Shown here in pieces: positions 35,449-50,635 of a stretch of DNA of 64,000 nt. This DNA comes from Deuterostichococcus epilithicus. Taxonomy: Eukaryota > Chlorophyta > Trebouxiophyceae > Prasiolales > Stichococcaceae. Numbering within the stretch: the first letter of the stretch is position 1; each line of letters opens with the position of its first letter. The stretch spans positions 4,376,530 to 4,440,529 of the forward strand of contig JAVTLE010000023.1 in assembly GCA_033439295.1 (NCBI GenBank), given 5' to 3'. The notes beneath the pieces were generated by a model that saw nothing but the letters and a program-made list of their open reading frames with translations, was not told the DNA's origin and made no database searches. Made by a program: the position numbers and the translations under genes.

Positions 35449-36097
35449 AGTATATATGAACACTGAGAAATGGTGGCAAAGAGGAAGGCTGGACGCCTGG
35501 AGAGGCCAACATTTGCTGGAAACCCAAATGGCGGCTGTCATCCCTGCAGCCAGGGACGCGGCTTTAAGCTGCCACAGTTGTGGCAAGGAACAGAGAACGA
35601 ACTTGCAGTCTTGACTCGTCTCACCCAAGCCTGGCCGCTGACACTTTAGTTGAACCATGACCATGATGCACATATCAGTTGAACTGCGTGCAGTAGGTAT
35701 CGACTTGGTTTGGTGGTTTCCTAGGTAGGTTGTCAATTGCAATGCAAAGCACAGGTATCAGTTTCGGTCCTTCTAGACCTGGCCAGCGGCGCACGATGTA
35801 TGCATGTCCAATCTGCAGTGATACTTTATATACAGGCGGCGCAGACAGTGTCTGATACTACGTGCCCAACCGAATGTTTGGCCAATCACCCTTCGGTCTC
35901 AAGCTGGTGATTCGCCACTATAGATGGCAATGCTGCATCAATGTCCATGTGAGACACAGTGCCAAAAGTCAAGCGACAACGCCAAAAGTCAGGAGAGGCC
36001 CAGCCCTCTCGACATTTGTACGTACTGCTGCTGAATCAGGGCAGCCAGTGAGCCGCGCGCCAAAGCAACTGGTCCGTCTTTGGAACTAGATATGTCC
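35449..36097. other. intergenic stretch between convergent genes
   Basis: 3' regions of the secreted protein gene and of the OPR gene. Nothing else recognised. Confidence 0.4.
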
Positions 36098-39700
<3,603 letters not shown>

Positions 39701-40783
39701 GAGCCACAGGCGTACAAAACGTGACTCGTGATGGCCGATCCCATACTCTGACTGCGTCACGATCCGCCCTGTGTTCAGCAGGACCACCCGCTGCAGACAA
39801 TTCGAGCAATGCAACAAGCACAGCAGTGCGGCAAGGCTGGCCAGGGGTGCACTATTACGCGAAGAATCTTAGTGTCTGACCTGACCGTGTCCAAAGTCAA
39901 AGCAGAAAGTGCAGACAGACCAAAGCAGACTTTAACATCTACAGATCTCAATGAGCGCAAGAGCAGGCCGATCCGGGCGACTGCCGGCAGCTGCACGTAG
40001 GTGATGCATCATCCAAAAAATAGGCAGGTTCCAGGAAGCACGCCAACAAGACTACTCGTAACCATGCGCTAGATACACGCAGCTACTTCGGAGCTGGTAA
40101 AACTCTGATCCAGGATGTTGAAGCCTGCGGAAGGCTTACACAACTCGCACCTGACGGCGCTGCGCTGGCGGTCTCTGCCTCTGGCTGAATCAGGTCCTTC
40201 TGGCCCACCGTCATGGCGTGCACCTGTCTGAAGCGCTGCCTCAAAGCTCGGCTGTGGAGACAAGCAGTGCGAGCAGGCGAGACGCTGAGAGCGGCAAGAG
40301 CACTGGCCCGCAGTGCAGGGGTTTGCGAAAGAGAGCCGCGGAGCATGTAGCGCGGGTGGATCGCAGGCTGAAAAGGGGTCAAAAGGAATTGATGAAGACA
40401 ACTGAAGTCAGCAATGAGCCTCGAATTTTGAAAGCAGAAACATTCAGGGCTCCAGAACATGTGCGCGTAATATGCACGTGCAGCGACCTGACGTCAGGCA
40501 GCTTCGGGTGGCTCTAATTAGCTTTAGGGTTAGGGCTAGCCCAACTGCCTCGTACATCGCGCCTAAGAGGTCATCACAAGTGCCGCTCGGCTAAAGCAAG
40601 TGGCACTTCCCAAGCCAGCCGTGCTCGGCCAAGAAGCACCGAGACAGACCAATGAAGACAGACGGATACATTCGTAAATTGTAGCTGGACACCGTGCCAC
40701 CATGGCCGTGAGGTGGCTACGGCGCCATGCTCCTCGAAACTCAGGCAGAGATGACGACGATCGTTGCACGGCAGACTGCATCA
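39701..40783. other. intergenic stretch with a telomere-like tract
   Basis: Upstream of OPR and downstream of the MPND-like gene, both on the minus strand. Contains TTTAGGGTTAGGG at 40523-40535. No coding sequence supported. Confidence 0.4.
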
Positions 40784-43700
40784 CTATGCAGCGGCTGGCA
40801 GGGCGCCAGCACCATCGAGTGGCAACGACGGCGCCGCTTCATCTGATTTGCCTCCGGGCTGCCCCTGCTCCTGCGGCGCGGTGACGCACCCAGGCAGTGG
40901 CGCCTGCGCGTCTGCCGCTGCGGCAGCTGCTGTCGGAGAGAGATTGTCGCCAGGGCCCTGGGGAACATTACACAGCAAAATCACCTTCCGGCGACTTTGG
41001 CGTGTCGCCCAGCGGGGATCCCCAGCCACTGGTGCCCATGCTGCATGATGCACTGCTGCATTGCGCCGGTGTATTGCCCTGTTCCTGTCTCCTCACACTG
41101 ACACCCAGAAGGCAGGGCCCCAAGAATCTGACGGCTGTGCCAGGCCGGCGCCTCCAGGCCAGTGGCGCCTGCCGCCGCCCTGGACCATGCGATTCTGCCT
41201 CCGTTCTCACAAAACAGCAACACGCTGAGGGTTGCCTTGCTACAGCGCCCCAACATATGGATGCTCCACAGGTCCAGCCGCACTAAGGGGTTGGGGTCCA
41301 GACCCTAAAGCCTACCACCCACCTCCGCAGCGCTGGGTGGCGCATCGCCTGCGGCGTCCCATGCGGCGAGCGCGGCGCCCGCTGCCGCCTCTGCCCAGCG
41401 GCGCGCCTCCGGATCGGGCCAGCCGCCCGGCAGCCGTGCCGCCAAGCTGGCGCGCAGCTTGTCGGCGCAGGAGACGCTTTCGCGCCACTCCGCCCGCAGC
41501 TCTGCACGTGAGCCCTGTGTGGACCAACACAAGGCGTCATTGGCAGCTGGAAGCATCTGATGCTATTCAGGGGTCGTGTGCCATCCGCGTTTCCTGCCCG
41601 CGAGGCTTGTGGCGGCAGGTGCATACGGAAGAGTTCCTTCCGTGAAGAAGACGTTCCGCAAGAGTGCCAGATGTGACGTCCATAGTTCAGCCTGTCCTGG
41701 ACTTGCGAGCAGCACGGCCGCGCCCGCGCACGAGCGCGCATCATGGACCGTCGCTAATGCGGCACTTTTTCACTGTGTCCTCGGGTTCAGGACGCGCAAC
41801 TCGAGTGGCCCATCGCATGACGCAGCTGCACACCTTGGTCGCGTAGCGCTGCGCCAGGCCGCGCAGCTCTGTGGCAGGAAGCGCCGCCAGGTGAGACTCC
41901 TCCTGGGCACAGCTCTGCTCGACTGTGACCGCCACGCGCACCGGCTTGCAGCCCGCTGCCAGCGGGTCCGGCACTGCAGGAAGGTTCAAGGTGTAGGGTT
42001 TAAGGCACCACGCAGCATGAGACACACCCAGGTCCAGCTCGGGTCACTGGCTTCAGCACGCAGCCTGCCGCCAGCCGGCCTGGCAATGCAGCAGGCAGGC
42101 AAGCTTCATGATGTCGTTAGTCGGAGCTAGCGGCCGATGGCTGGCCTGGTTCAGCTCGATTGCATGCAGCTTGCAGCCTGCCGCTGGGCAGCCGGGTGGC
42201 AAGGGGACTGGTTCAACCTCCAGGGGCGTGCTGTTCCGGCGGTGCAGGTGGTGCGCGACCCTGCTGCAGCGTCCTCCATGCTGGCGCGCCGCCACTGTGC
42301 CAAATTGCACCAGCACTGCACAGGTGTCCACGCCCTAAATCCAAACCTTAGGAGCCCTAAATGCCAGGCTGCAGACGCAGCCAGGGAGGCGCGGCTGGGA
42401 AGGCGCACCAGAGGGCAGGCGCCCCAGGGGGTGCTCCACACGGAACCAAGCCATCGTGGAGGATGCCGTCGGCGACTGCCGCCCGTACGGCGACACGATG
42501 GCCGCGACGTAGGGCTCTGCGCCGCCAGCGTCGTCATCCCTGCAGGAGGGATCGAACATCGGACTGACATCAAATGACGCAGGGCATTTCTTCAAGAAAC
42601 CCGGCAACTCCGGCTGTTGCAGGCTGTCCCAGGTGACGATAGCAGAGACGATGCATTTAGAAGACCTGTTCAGTGCAGAGATCGTCTTGAGCGCAGAGGA
42701 CCAGGAGAGCAGATGCTGCACACTTTGGAGCTGCAAAAGTGGAAGGCAGTTCGAGGGAGACGCGCACCGGTGGGCGATCTGCTGACGGGCCTGGTTGGCG
42801 ATGTCGATGACCGACGGCACCGCCGCAAAGCTCGGGTGGGAGTGGTACCACCCGATGCACCTGGAACACCCATGCGTGCCATTCCGATTCCTCCAAATCG
42901 TGGCCGCAGGAGTGCCCCGGCAGAGCCAGCAGGGAAGGCAGGCAACAGTGCTACAGGCTGTGATGTTCAGGCTTCAGGTAGCCGTGCCGTAGTCAAGTGG
43001 TGTGCTGGTCCACAGCTTGCGGCCCGGACAGGGCGCCAATCCGTCAGGCAGGGAATCGGTTGGGTGTGAAGTTTCCCAGGAATGAAGAACGATCCACAGG
43101 ACGGAAGGGAGCAACTCGCACCGCATGCCATGGGTGTCGCGGATGGCGGCCCGCGTGGTGGCCTCGTCTACGGGATCCATCTCCACATCGATGGAGCCGC
43201 CCTCGCCCGGCAGCTCCTGCACTGGGAAGGCGCGCAGTATCCTGCGCATGCACAGTTGTATTAGGCGCGTCAGGGTGGAGACCTGAGAGGAAGGTGTGTC
43301 TTGGGGGATGCCCTGCCGAGTGCCTTGGGGGTGCGGCCCAATCTGGGCAGGCAGCGGACAACATGTCCGTGCAGCTGCACTTGAGAACCCGGCCGGGGGT
43401 TGGGGCTCGCACAGCGCCAGGACAAGCTGTCGTGCTCAGCTTCACACGCACTGCGGCCCTTGCTTAAGCTGCTACACCGAGATGCAGCAAGCTTGGTCCA
43501 TGGCATTTGGACCGCGGTCCAGGCAAGGACCGGCAAACAGCCTCTCACCGCATGGAGCGGGCCGCGGCGTCAAAGGTGCCGCCCAGCATGCCGATGACCT
43601 CGTGCTGCGACAGGTGCGCATGGAAGTCCATGGCCAGCAGCGCGGCGGGCGCGACTGTGACGGAGAACGGCTGGCCGCCCGGCTGGCCGCCGCCGACAGG

Positions 43701-46700
43701 GCCGCGGTACTCCTCGCACGTCACCATCTGCGCGGAGTCGAGTATTGCGCTCATCAAGTTGCTCGCATGCACGAAGAGCGTCTGAGTGCTTGCTTCCGCG
43801 CAGGAGCCAAGCAGCCTCTGCAGCCAGTTGTGCAGCACTGGCCCCTGCTCAGAAGACGAAACAGCGGTAGGCACCAGTCACAGGCATGGCCGCCAGGGCA
43901 GCTGAGGGGCAATCACACGGCCTTGAGATCCGGATTCCCTCCAGCAGCTATCATCCCCCCTCCATCCTTGTCCCCCCTGGAACAGCACCTGGTGCTCGTC
44001 CAGGAAGTGGGAGTGCATACGCGAGGGCGGTCGAATCTCCCGCCGCGGCCGCTGGCTGGCGGACTGCGCCGCGGCGGACTGCGGTACGAACAGCTCGCCG
44101 CCGCCCGCGCCATTGGCCAGCACGGCGCTGCCTGTGTGGCGCTGCAGGCGCGGGGGACGGAGTGCAGGGTTTCAGCAGGGTGTGACAGGGGTGATGGCGT
44201 GGAAGACCTTGTAGAGCCTTCAGGGCCAGCCACTGGCGCTGTGCCTGCTCAACCACAGCAGCTGCCATCGCTGGCCCATATCTGTTCGGTGCCATCACGC
44301 CGCTGACCGCCACCACAGCCTTGCTGCAGTATCGATAGTTCGACATCTCAGTTCCAGCATCCCCACCTGGCGCAGCGCCTGCTCGAAGATGGCGACCGCC
44401 GCTGGGGAGGGCGCCCCCGCCGGCAGCAGCGGCTGCTGCTGCGGCTGCTGCGGCTGCTGCAGCGGCGGCTGCAGCGCCGGCTGCGGCCCCGGGCCGCTGG
44501 GCTGCCGCTGTGCCGGCGCCGCCGCAGGGTGGCCGCTGCCGCTGCCGCCGGGCGGCGGCTGCGGCCTGGACAATGGGACCGCGCCCTGCCGGGCCCGCTT
44601 GGCGCCGCGCGGCCGGGCCTCGTAGCTGTCGCCGTCCTCGAACTCGTCAAAGTCCTCGTCTTCCTCCTCGTCTTCGTCGTCGCTCGTGGCCGGTGACCTG
44701 CTGGCAATCCGTCGAACATTGGGGAGTGGGCCCGCAAACTGGGGGTAGGCCCGCAGACTGGGCACTGTCAAGCGAGTTCCAGCTCAACAGCGTGCTCGTC
44801 CCCCTCCTCATTATCCTCGTTGCTCATGGCGACCCGAGGCGCGCCACGGTGAAAAGAGCTCGAATCGAAGCACGCCTTGCATGCGTTGCATGCCATCGCT
44901 TCGCTTGCTGGCTGTTACTGCTGCATACAACCTCGACCTTCCTTGCCGACGCGCGGCATGCTGCGCCGAACAGAAGGGCATGCTGAGCGCCAGACGGGTG
45001 CTGTGCCTGGGCGGCCAGCGTGGAGACAGCCCAAGGCCGCGCTGCGCGGGACACCCATGAGCGCCCGGCGGGCACGTCGCAAGCACGGCGCCCGACACTC
45101 CGTGACTGCAGAGCACCCTGACATTTTACCCTAACAATGTGCAGGGGAGCGCACCGCCGGCGGGCGGGTGCGGCTGCTGCGCGCTGGCTGGTGCGGGGCG
45201 GCGGGACAGGCGCCGCGGCCGCGGCCACGCCGCCTGCGGCGCCCTGCGCGAAGGCCTGCGGGAAGCGCCGTGCTGCCAGCTGCATCTTGTAGTGCTCCAG
45301 GTACCTGCAGGCCAGGGAGGGCCCAGCTCCCCGTGAGCAGCCAGCGGTCAGCGGCTGCAGGATTGGTCGCCTCGCCAGGCATGCCGCCGTGAGCAGCTGA
45401 GGCAGCGATCTGCGGGGGACCAGAGTCCTGGTCGTGACACTCGAGCTGCGAGTGCAGGCGCTCAGCGTGCCGGGATGTTGTGCTGAGTCTGCAGGAGGCA
45501 CACGCTCATCGATGTCGGGATGCGTGTCGTAGGCATGCAAGTGCTGCCACACTTGATGGCATTCATCCGCCGCCCTGGCATTTTCCGCAAATCTCTGTCA
45601 AAATTGCTGTCAATGGTTACAACGAGGCACGCACTTGCCGCCGAACTTGACAGTTTTCCAGCCATCGTCTGCCTTGCGGTCCGGGTTGACCAGGCGCTTC
45701 AGGAAGATCGAAAAGGCGCTCGGCGACTCGAAGGTCCGGTACGCGCCGCCGACTGCGGAGCGGAAGGAAGTTGTTGGGCCGGCGTGGGCAGGCGTCGGCA
45801 CAGGAGAGTTTCGATAGGAGGCCTGGCAGGACGCAGTGATCCCGTTGACAGAGCATCGAGCAGCCGAAGCTCAAGGTACTTAGAGCTTCTGCAGAAAGCG
45901 TCGTCACAGGAGCATGCTGGCGCCTCCGGGACTGGCGAGAAGAGGCACAAGCAGCAGGTCAAACTGAGCAGAGGCACCAGCGGGCTGCGAGAGTGGTGGG
46001 CGACGCACTGTGCGCGGCGATCTTGCCCTCCGCTGTCAGATTCGCCAGCGTCTGCTGCTGCTTGTAGTCCACCGACAGCACGTCCTCGCCCGGCCACAGC
46101 AGCCCCTCCTCGATCAGCGTCTGCAATCGATAACGCTTGAGGATCACTGTCCCAATTCTGTTCCCTTGTCTTGGAAAAGTCGACAGACAGCGCGTCCTTG
46201 CCCGACGCAGCAGCCCCTGGAGCAGCGTGGAGCACCGGGCGGCGGGACCCCCTGGAGCAGTGTTGCACCGGGGTGTCTAGGGGCGAGTGGCAGCGAGGAA
46301 AGCCCGTCCAATGCAGGGGGACTGGAGGAGATTGCAGCCGTTTCTTGGGTTGAGAGGTTGCTGATGCAGCTCCGGCGATCAGCGCAAAGCGCAGACAGCC
46401 TGCAGCCAGGCTTCCTGGCAGCCGCTTCACAAGCAGACGAACACCGCGTCGACACATCAACCTGCCATGCTCGGCAGGTCGATGTGTCGGAGGAAGCAGC
46501 GAGCACCTTCAGGTTGATGCCGCTGCCTGCTCGCGAGCGGCCGCCCGGCGGCGCGGCGGCGCGCTTGCGGGCGGGCGGCGCCCCGTCCATCACCTTGCGC
46601 CGCTGCGCCATCGCCGTCGCACGGGCATCGCGTGCCTGTGGGGCCAACACAGTGCTTGACGGCCGCGGCGCATTTAGCAATCCTAAACGACCATGGGAAA

Positions 46701-47185
46701 TTTTTCATGCATGAGCAGGCATGACAGGAGTTTGCCACCGCCGTGCTGCTTGGGAGATGGCCAATTGCAGACGTGCTAGCACTCCGCCCACCAGCTGTCG
46801 CCAAGGACATCAGCACCCTGCGAGCGTCCGATGGCCCTGCCTTGCCTGCCCTGCACAGCTGCAGATGAACGCTCCTATGATGCTGATTCCTGCTGCCGCA
46901 CTCGACTCTTGTTCGGGCGCCCAGGGTGCGATGTTTGGCTCGATCCTGCCCTGCGCTTCCAGCGCTCATTTGGAGGTCAGCAACCCCACCTTGCGGATGA
47001 GCTCGCCATCGTCGTCTGTGTCTGTGCCGCTGCCGTCCTGCCCGCCTGCCTCTCCTGCCGTCAATCCGCCGCCTCCGGTGTGGTGCGGCAGCTGCTGCTG
47101 GGCACCAGCGAGAGCCTCGTCCTCGTCCTCTGTGGCCTCCGGGCTGGCGGCTGCAGGAAGAGAGTCCAGGAGATCTGGAATGCAG
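40784..47185 (-). CDS. RAMA-domain JAMM/MPN metalloprotease, MPND-like
   Basis: Thirteen exons join in exact phase: complement of 40784..40957, 41323..41514, 41834..41973, 42409..42539, 42768..42860, 43122..43241, 43549..43727, 43989..44141, 44367..44697, 45155..45304, 45635..45752, 46009..46120, 46507..46635 (2022 bases). A further acidic exon from 46990 to about 47185 (DLLDSLPAAASPEATEDEDE, ending GELIRK) fits upstream. Order: acidic N-terminus; RAMA domain (TLIEEGLLWPGEDVLSVDYK, FESPSAFSIFLKRLVNPDRK, DDGWKTVKFGGKYLEHY); acidic and Pro/Gln-rich linker; MPN domain (ALLAMDFHAHLSQHEVIGML, GWYHSHPSFAAVPSVID, YVAAIVSPYGRQSP). The JAMM set Glu, HxHx7SxxD is complete, so a Zn isopeptidase is predicted. 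In animals MPND binds N6-methyladenine DNA through RAMA. Start codon is unresolved: ATG at 46611 (MAQRRKVMDG) is possible. Confidence 0.9.
46168..46232 (-). repeat. copy of a RAMA-domain exon start in the upstream intron
   Basis: Reads GAAASGKDALSVDFSK beside the true GLLWPGEDVLSVDYKQ, in the same orientation, about 107 bases upstream in transcription. Confidence 0.9.
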
Positions 47186-48294
47186 CTCAGATACTGCGCC
47201 GATCGGCAGGCTGTGCATGGATATGCGAGGGTGGCGGTGGCAGCGATGTAGACTGACAGTCATCCCAGTGCCACTGATCTGCTCAGGATGGAGGCGGCGA
47301 TGAGAGTCGGGAGGAATGTATGCTTACGCTCATCGGCCGGACTGCCGGCAATGCCAGCTGGCATGGCGCCTCGTGCAAGCAGGTCGTCGCTGCAGGGCAG
47401 CAGGAAGAATAGTCCAATACGGCAATCTGCTGCAGTCGTTCAGCTGTTGGCACAGTCCAGGTGAGAGCCCGGCCGCCGGCACCGGCAACACATATGTGGC
47501 CGCAGCAATCGACGGTTCAGTATCGCCCTCCCCTTTGCGAAGGGAGTTGGATGGAAGCGGAGCCTCAGCTAGGTCGTGCAGTAGTTTTCGAACTGCAGTG
47601 TGTGCAGTGCTTCCGCAAACTCTGAGGCAGGTTCAAACATGACGACAGCCACCATTGCCAGGTGTGCCGATACACCCACCTTCCGGCGCCCTCGGATGTG
47701 AAGTCAGGCTGCAGAAAGTCACGGCCAGCGAAAGAGGCGTGTCCCGCGTGCCGATCCACACCTGCGTCGAGATCCTTGCTGGAGGTGACACAAGGGAGAG
47801 TGGCAGCACACACGCTCGCTCTATCACACCCGCGAGTGGATGGCAGAACAATGCAACTGCGGTGTGAGGTTGCGTACACAAAGCAGTCCGCCTTAGCCTA
47901 GCGTGTTGAGCGGTCGCCATCCCAAAGTCCAGCAAACGTCAGCCTACCTGGCAAGCCAGCCATGAGCTGCGCGTGCTGTCTGGCAGGGCTGCTGCTTGAC
48001 CTGGAGACTGCGCAAACGGCCTTTGGGCCGCTGTGCGGCGATCAGCCAACATTCAAGCCACCCAGATGGGCATTCGTACTGCGCAGCACTTTGGCATTTG
48101 CACCGCGCCGATCATTTCGCGACACCGCCAGTGTATCAGCACGGCTGCGCGCCTTCGGTTTGCGTGTGTGATGGCTGCAAGCTGAAGGTTGGGGCCTCAA
48201 ACGCAGCGACCAGTGCACCTGCATCACGCCGGCGCCTGCGCGTCTCCAGAGACCTCTTGACCGTCGACTCGCTGCTCCAGAGCGCTTGATTTAC
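47186..48294. other. stretch between divergent genes
   Basis: Between the MPND-like gene on the minus strand and a plus-strand gene, so it should contain two promoters and possibly the first exon of the MPND-like gene. No conserved reading recognised. Confidence 0.35.
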
Positions 48295-50268
48295 ATGACA
48301 GCATCCAGCGCCTCGTCCAGCAGCGAGGACGAAGCGGAGCTGTCTCGCCTGCAGTCCGTCGCCGTCAGTGGCCAGGCCGTCGCTGCTGGCGCCGCTGCGT
48401 CCCCGTCGCACAAGAAGGTGCCAAGACTGATTGTGCTGATTGAGACACCTTGGGCTAGACGCGATTCGAGCCTTGCAAAGTTACCTGCCGCCTACTTGCT
48501 GCAGAGGTCTCGGAGCAAGGGCGCCGGGCCAGCACGCGGCGGCAATGCAGAAGACGGCGGCGGCACCGGCATTGTGGAGGACAAGGTGAGGATGCTTGCC
48601 GGGAAGATCTGTGCACACTCTGCGACCGCCCGTCCGTGAGAGCTCCCGCCATGTTCTTACTTGCCAATGCTCGAAACATGATCATGCATGCTGACATGAT
48701 GGCACTGGCACTGGCACCTCCATGATAAACGTCGTACACCCATCTAAAAGGGTATCGGATCTGTGCAGCTGTGGAAGGCGCTGGCGCAGCGTTTAGAGGA
48801 TGACCTGGACTGCCAGCTGGCGACGCAGCCGACCGCAGCAGAAGCTGCAGGCGATGGAAACGGCGACGGCGCCAATGCTGCGTCATCAGACCCTGACGGC
48901 TGCAGCATCCGCCTCTTCAGGTGCTGTGTTCTGCAGTATCAAACTGCATGCTGGGCTCTGCAGCCGCGCTGCGAATAGCATGTAGTGCAGCACAATGCTG
49001 CAAGGAGCTGCACACAGCGGCAGAGTCACCTTTGTCCCCAGCCGCCCTGGAGTTGGCCGCCACACTGCAAGCTGTTCCAGCATGAAAGCCTCTGCCGCGC
49101 AGGCGAGCTCAGCCGAGCATGCCATTGAGGGCACCCGCAGTCGTGCCCGCACCAGAAACGGTCGCCAGCACCACTGGAGCAGCCGGCTTCGACACCGCTG
49201 CAGAAATGGACAGCAGCGGCGAGCCGCTGACCAAGCGGCGTCGGACGCAGCTTGCGAAGCAGGAGCGGCGGCGGCAGGAGAAAGCCCAAAAGCGGCAGCC
49301 GCCGCCGCAGCGGCCTGCAGCTCCGGGGCCTGTGGACAAGGTGCAGGGTTTACGAGCCGCGCTCGCTCCAGAGAGGCCTGTGCGCTGCAAGAGTTGATGC
49401 CAGGGGTTTGGGCAACCGAACACCGACCGGCATCTGCACCAGCTGGAGATGGCGTTTGCGATGCACTGCAACAGGCTGCACGGCCGGCTGGTGGAGTCCA
49501 TGCGAAGTGCAGCAGCTCACAAGTGATGCTTGGTGCCAGCGCTTGAGCAGCCAGGCTGCTGCAGACTCAAACCAGTGTGCAGCTTTTCTCCTGTTGCGCC
49601 TGCAGGTTGCAGAGGCGCTGAAGGCTGCTGCTGAGGATGCACACTACGGGGTGAGACCCAAGCTTGGGGCGGCTCGCGGCGGGCCTGGCAACGGGCCTGG
49701 AGGCGCATCTGGCGGCGCTGCTGACGCAGGCGCTGGTGTCGCGAGCAGAAAGCAACCCACCGGCACCGCCACCGGCACCGCCGCGGCGCCGGAACTGTCG
49801 GAGCGCGAACGCAAGAAGCTGCGGCGCGTCGCAAAGAATGAGCGGCGGAAGGAGGCCGGCGCAGTGGCCCGTGAGGCCAGGCAGGCCTCCAAGGCCGAGC
49901 ACCACCGCAAGAAGTACCACATGAAGCAGCAGAAGAAGGCGCTGGCTGCCAAGGCGCAGAGGGCGGCGGCAGCCACGATGTGCATGGCGGCGGAGACGGC
50001 AGCTCCGGCGGCAGATGCGGGCAGGGCGGCTGCTGCATCAGTGGCGCCAGGCGCTGCGGAAACAGCGGCACCGGCAGCGGCGGAGCAGCTGTCGGCCAAT
50101 GGAAAGCATGGGCCGACGCTGGGGCAGCCAAAAGCGGGAAAGTTGAAGGGGAAGAAGGCAAAGCAGGAACACATCGGCGTGAAGCGTGGCAAGTTCAGCA
50201 AGGCGAAGGTGAAGAAGCGCATCAAGGCGAAGCAGGCAATTAAGGCGGCTAGCAAGCCGGCTGACTGA
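48295..50268 (+). CDS. basic, probably nucleolar protein; weak resemblance to CUSTOS
   Basis: Exons 48295..48417, 48505..48585, 48769..48920, 49103..49340 and 49606..50268 join in exact phase: 1257 bases, 418 residues. Start ATG at 48295 (MTASSASSSSEDEAELSRLQ). Then LWKALAQRLEDDLDCQLA and DPDGCSIRLFR; these, with the acidic Ser start, are faintly like the animal CUSTOS/C12orf43 layout, which I offer only as a lead. The second half is Lys/Arg/Ala-rich: TKRRRTQLAKQERRRQEKAQ, SERERKKLRRVAKNERRKEA, HHRKKYHMKQQKKALAAKAQ, ending KRGKFSKAKVKKRIKAKQ. This composition fits a ribosome-biogenesis or nuclear RNA-binding protein with long helices. No enzyme motif. Confidence 0.72.
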
Positions 50269-50635
50269 ACTGCGCCAATTCCGCCGAACACTCCATCTTT
50301 GAAGGCCGCCATTGGTGCTGAACACGACCGCTTCCAATGCAGCTGTACAATTGGGTGGAGGACCACCCCAGAAGACCACCCATCACAGCTGGCTGCGCAG
50401 CAGCAGACCAGCGTGATCATGACCAAGGAAGGGCCAAGGTTCAGACGGAGTTTCGGAGCTGACGTGGCCGACTTTGGACATGCACCACGTGACGCATCAA
50501 CAAGTGAGGTGCAACCATCGAAATGTGCAGTTTCCAGCTGTGTGCGCTCGACCACATTCCCAACACATCATCGAGGTGCTGTTGCAGACGCCTGCTCACC
50601 CCTTTTGAGGATCTGTAGACAAGAACACAGAGACC
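50269..50635. other. intergenic stretch
   Basis: Between two plus-strand genes. Nothing recognised. Confidence 0.4.

Noticed and set aside
42160-42260. Echo of the MPND-like exon 42409..42539 in the neighbouring intron
   Set aside because: Only a loose match over about 30 bases with several gaps; too weak to claim.
43296-44306. 336-codon plus-strand open frame
   Set aside because: Antisense to three exons of the MPND-like gene; no motif of its own.
49517-50555. Long minus-strand frames with hydrophobic Ala/Cys runs
   Set aside because: Antisense of the Lys/Ala-rich exon of the plus-strand gene at 49606-50268.
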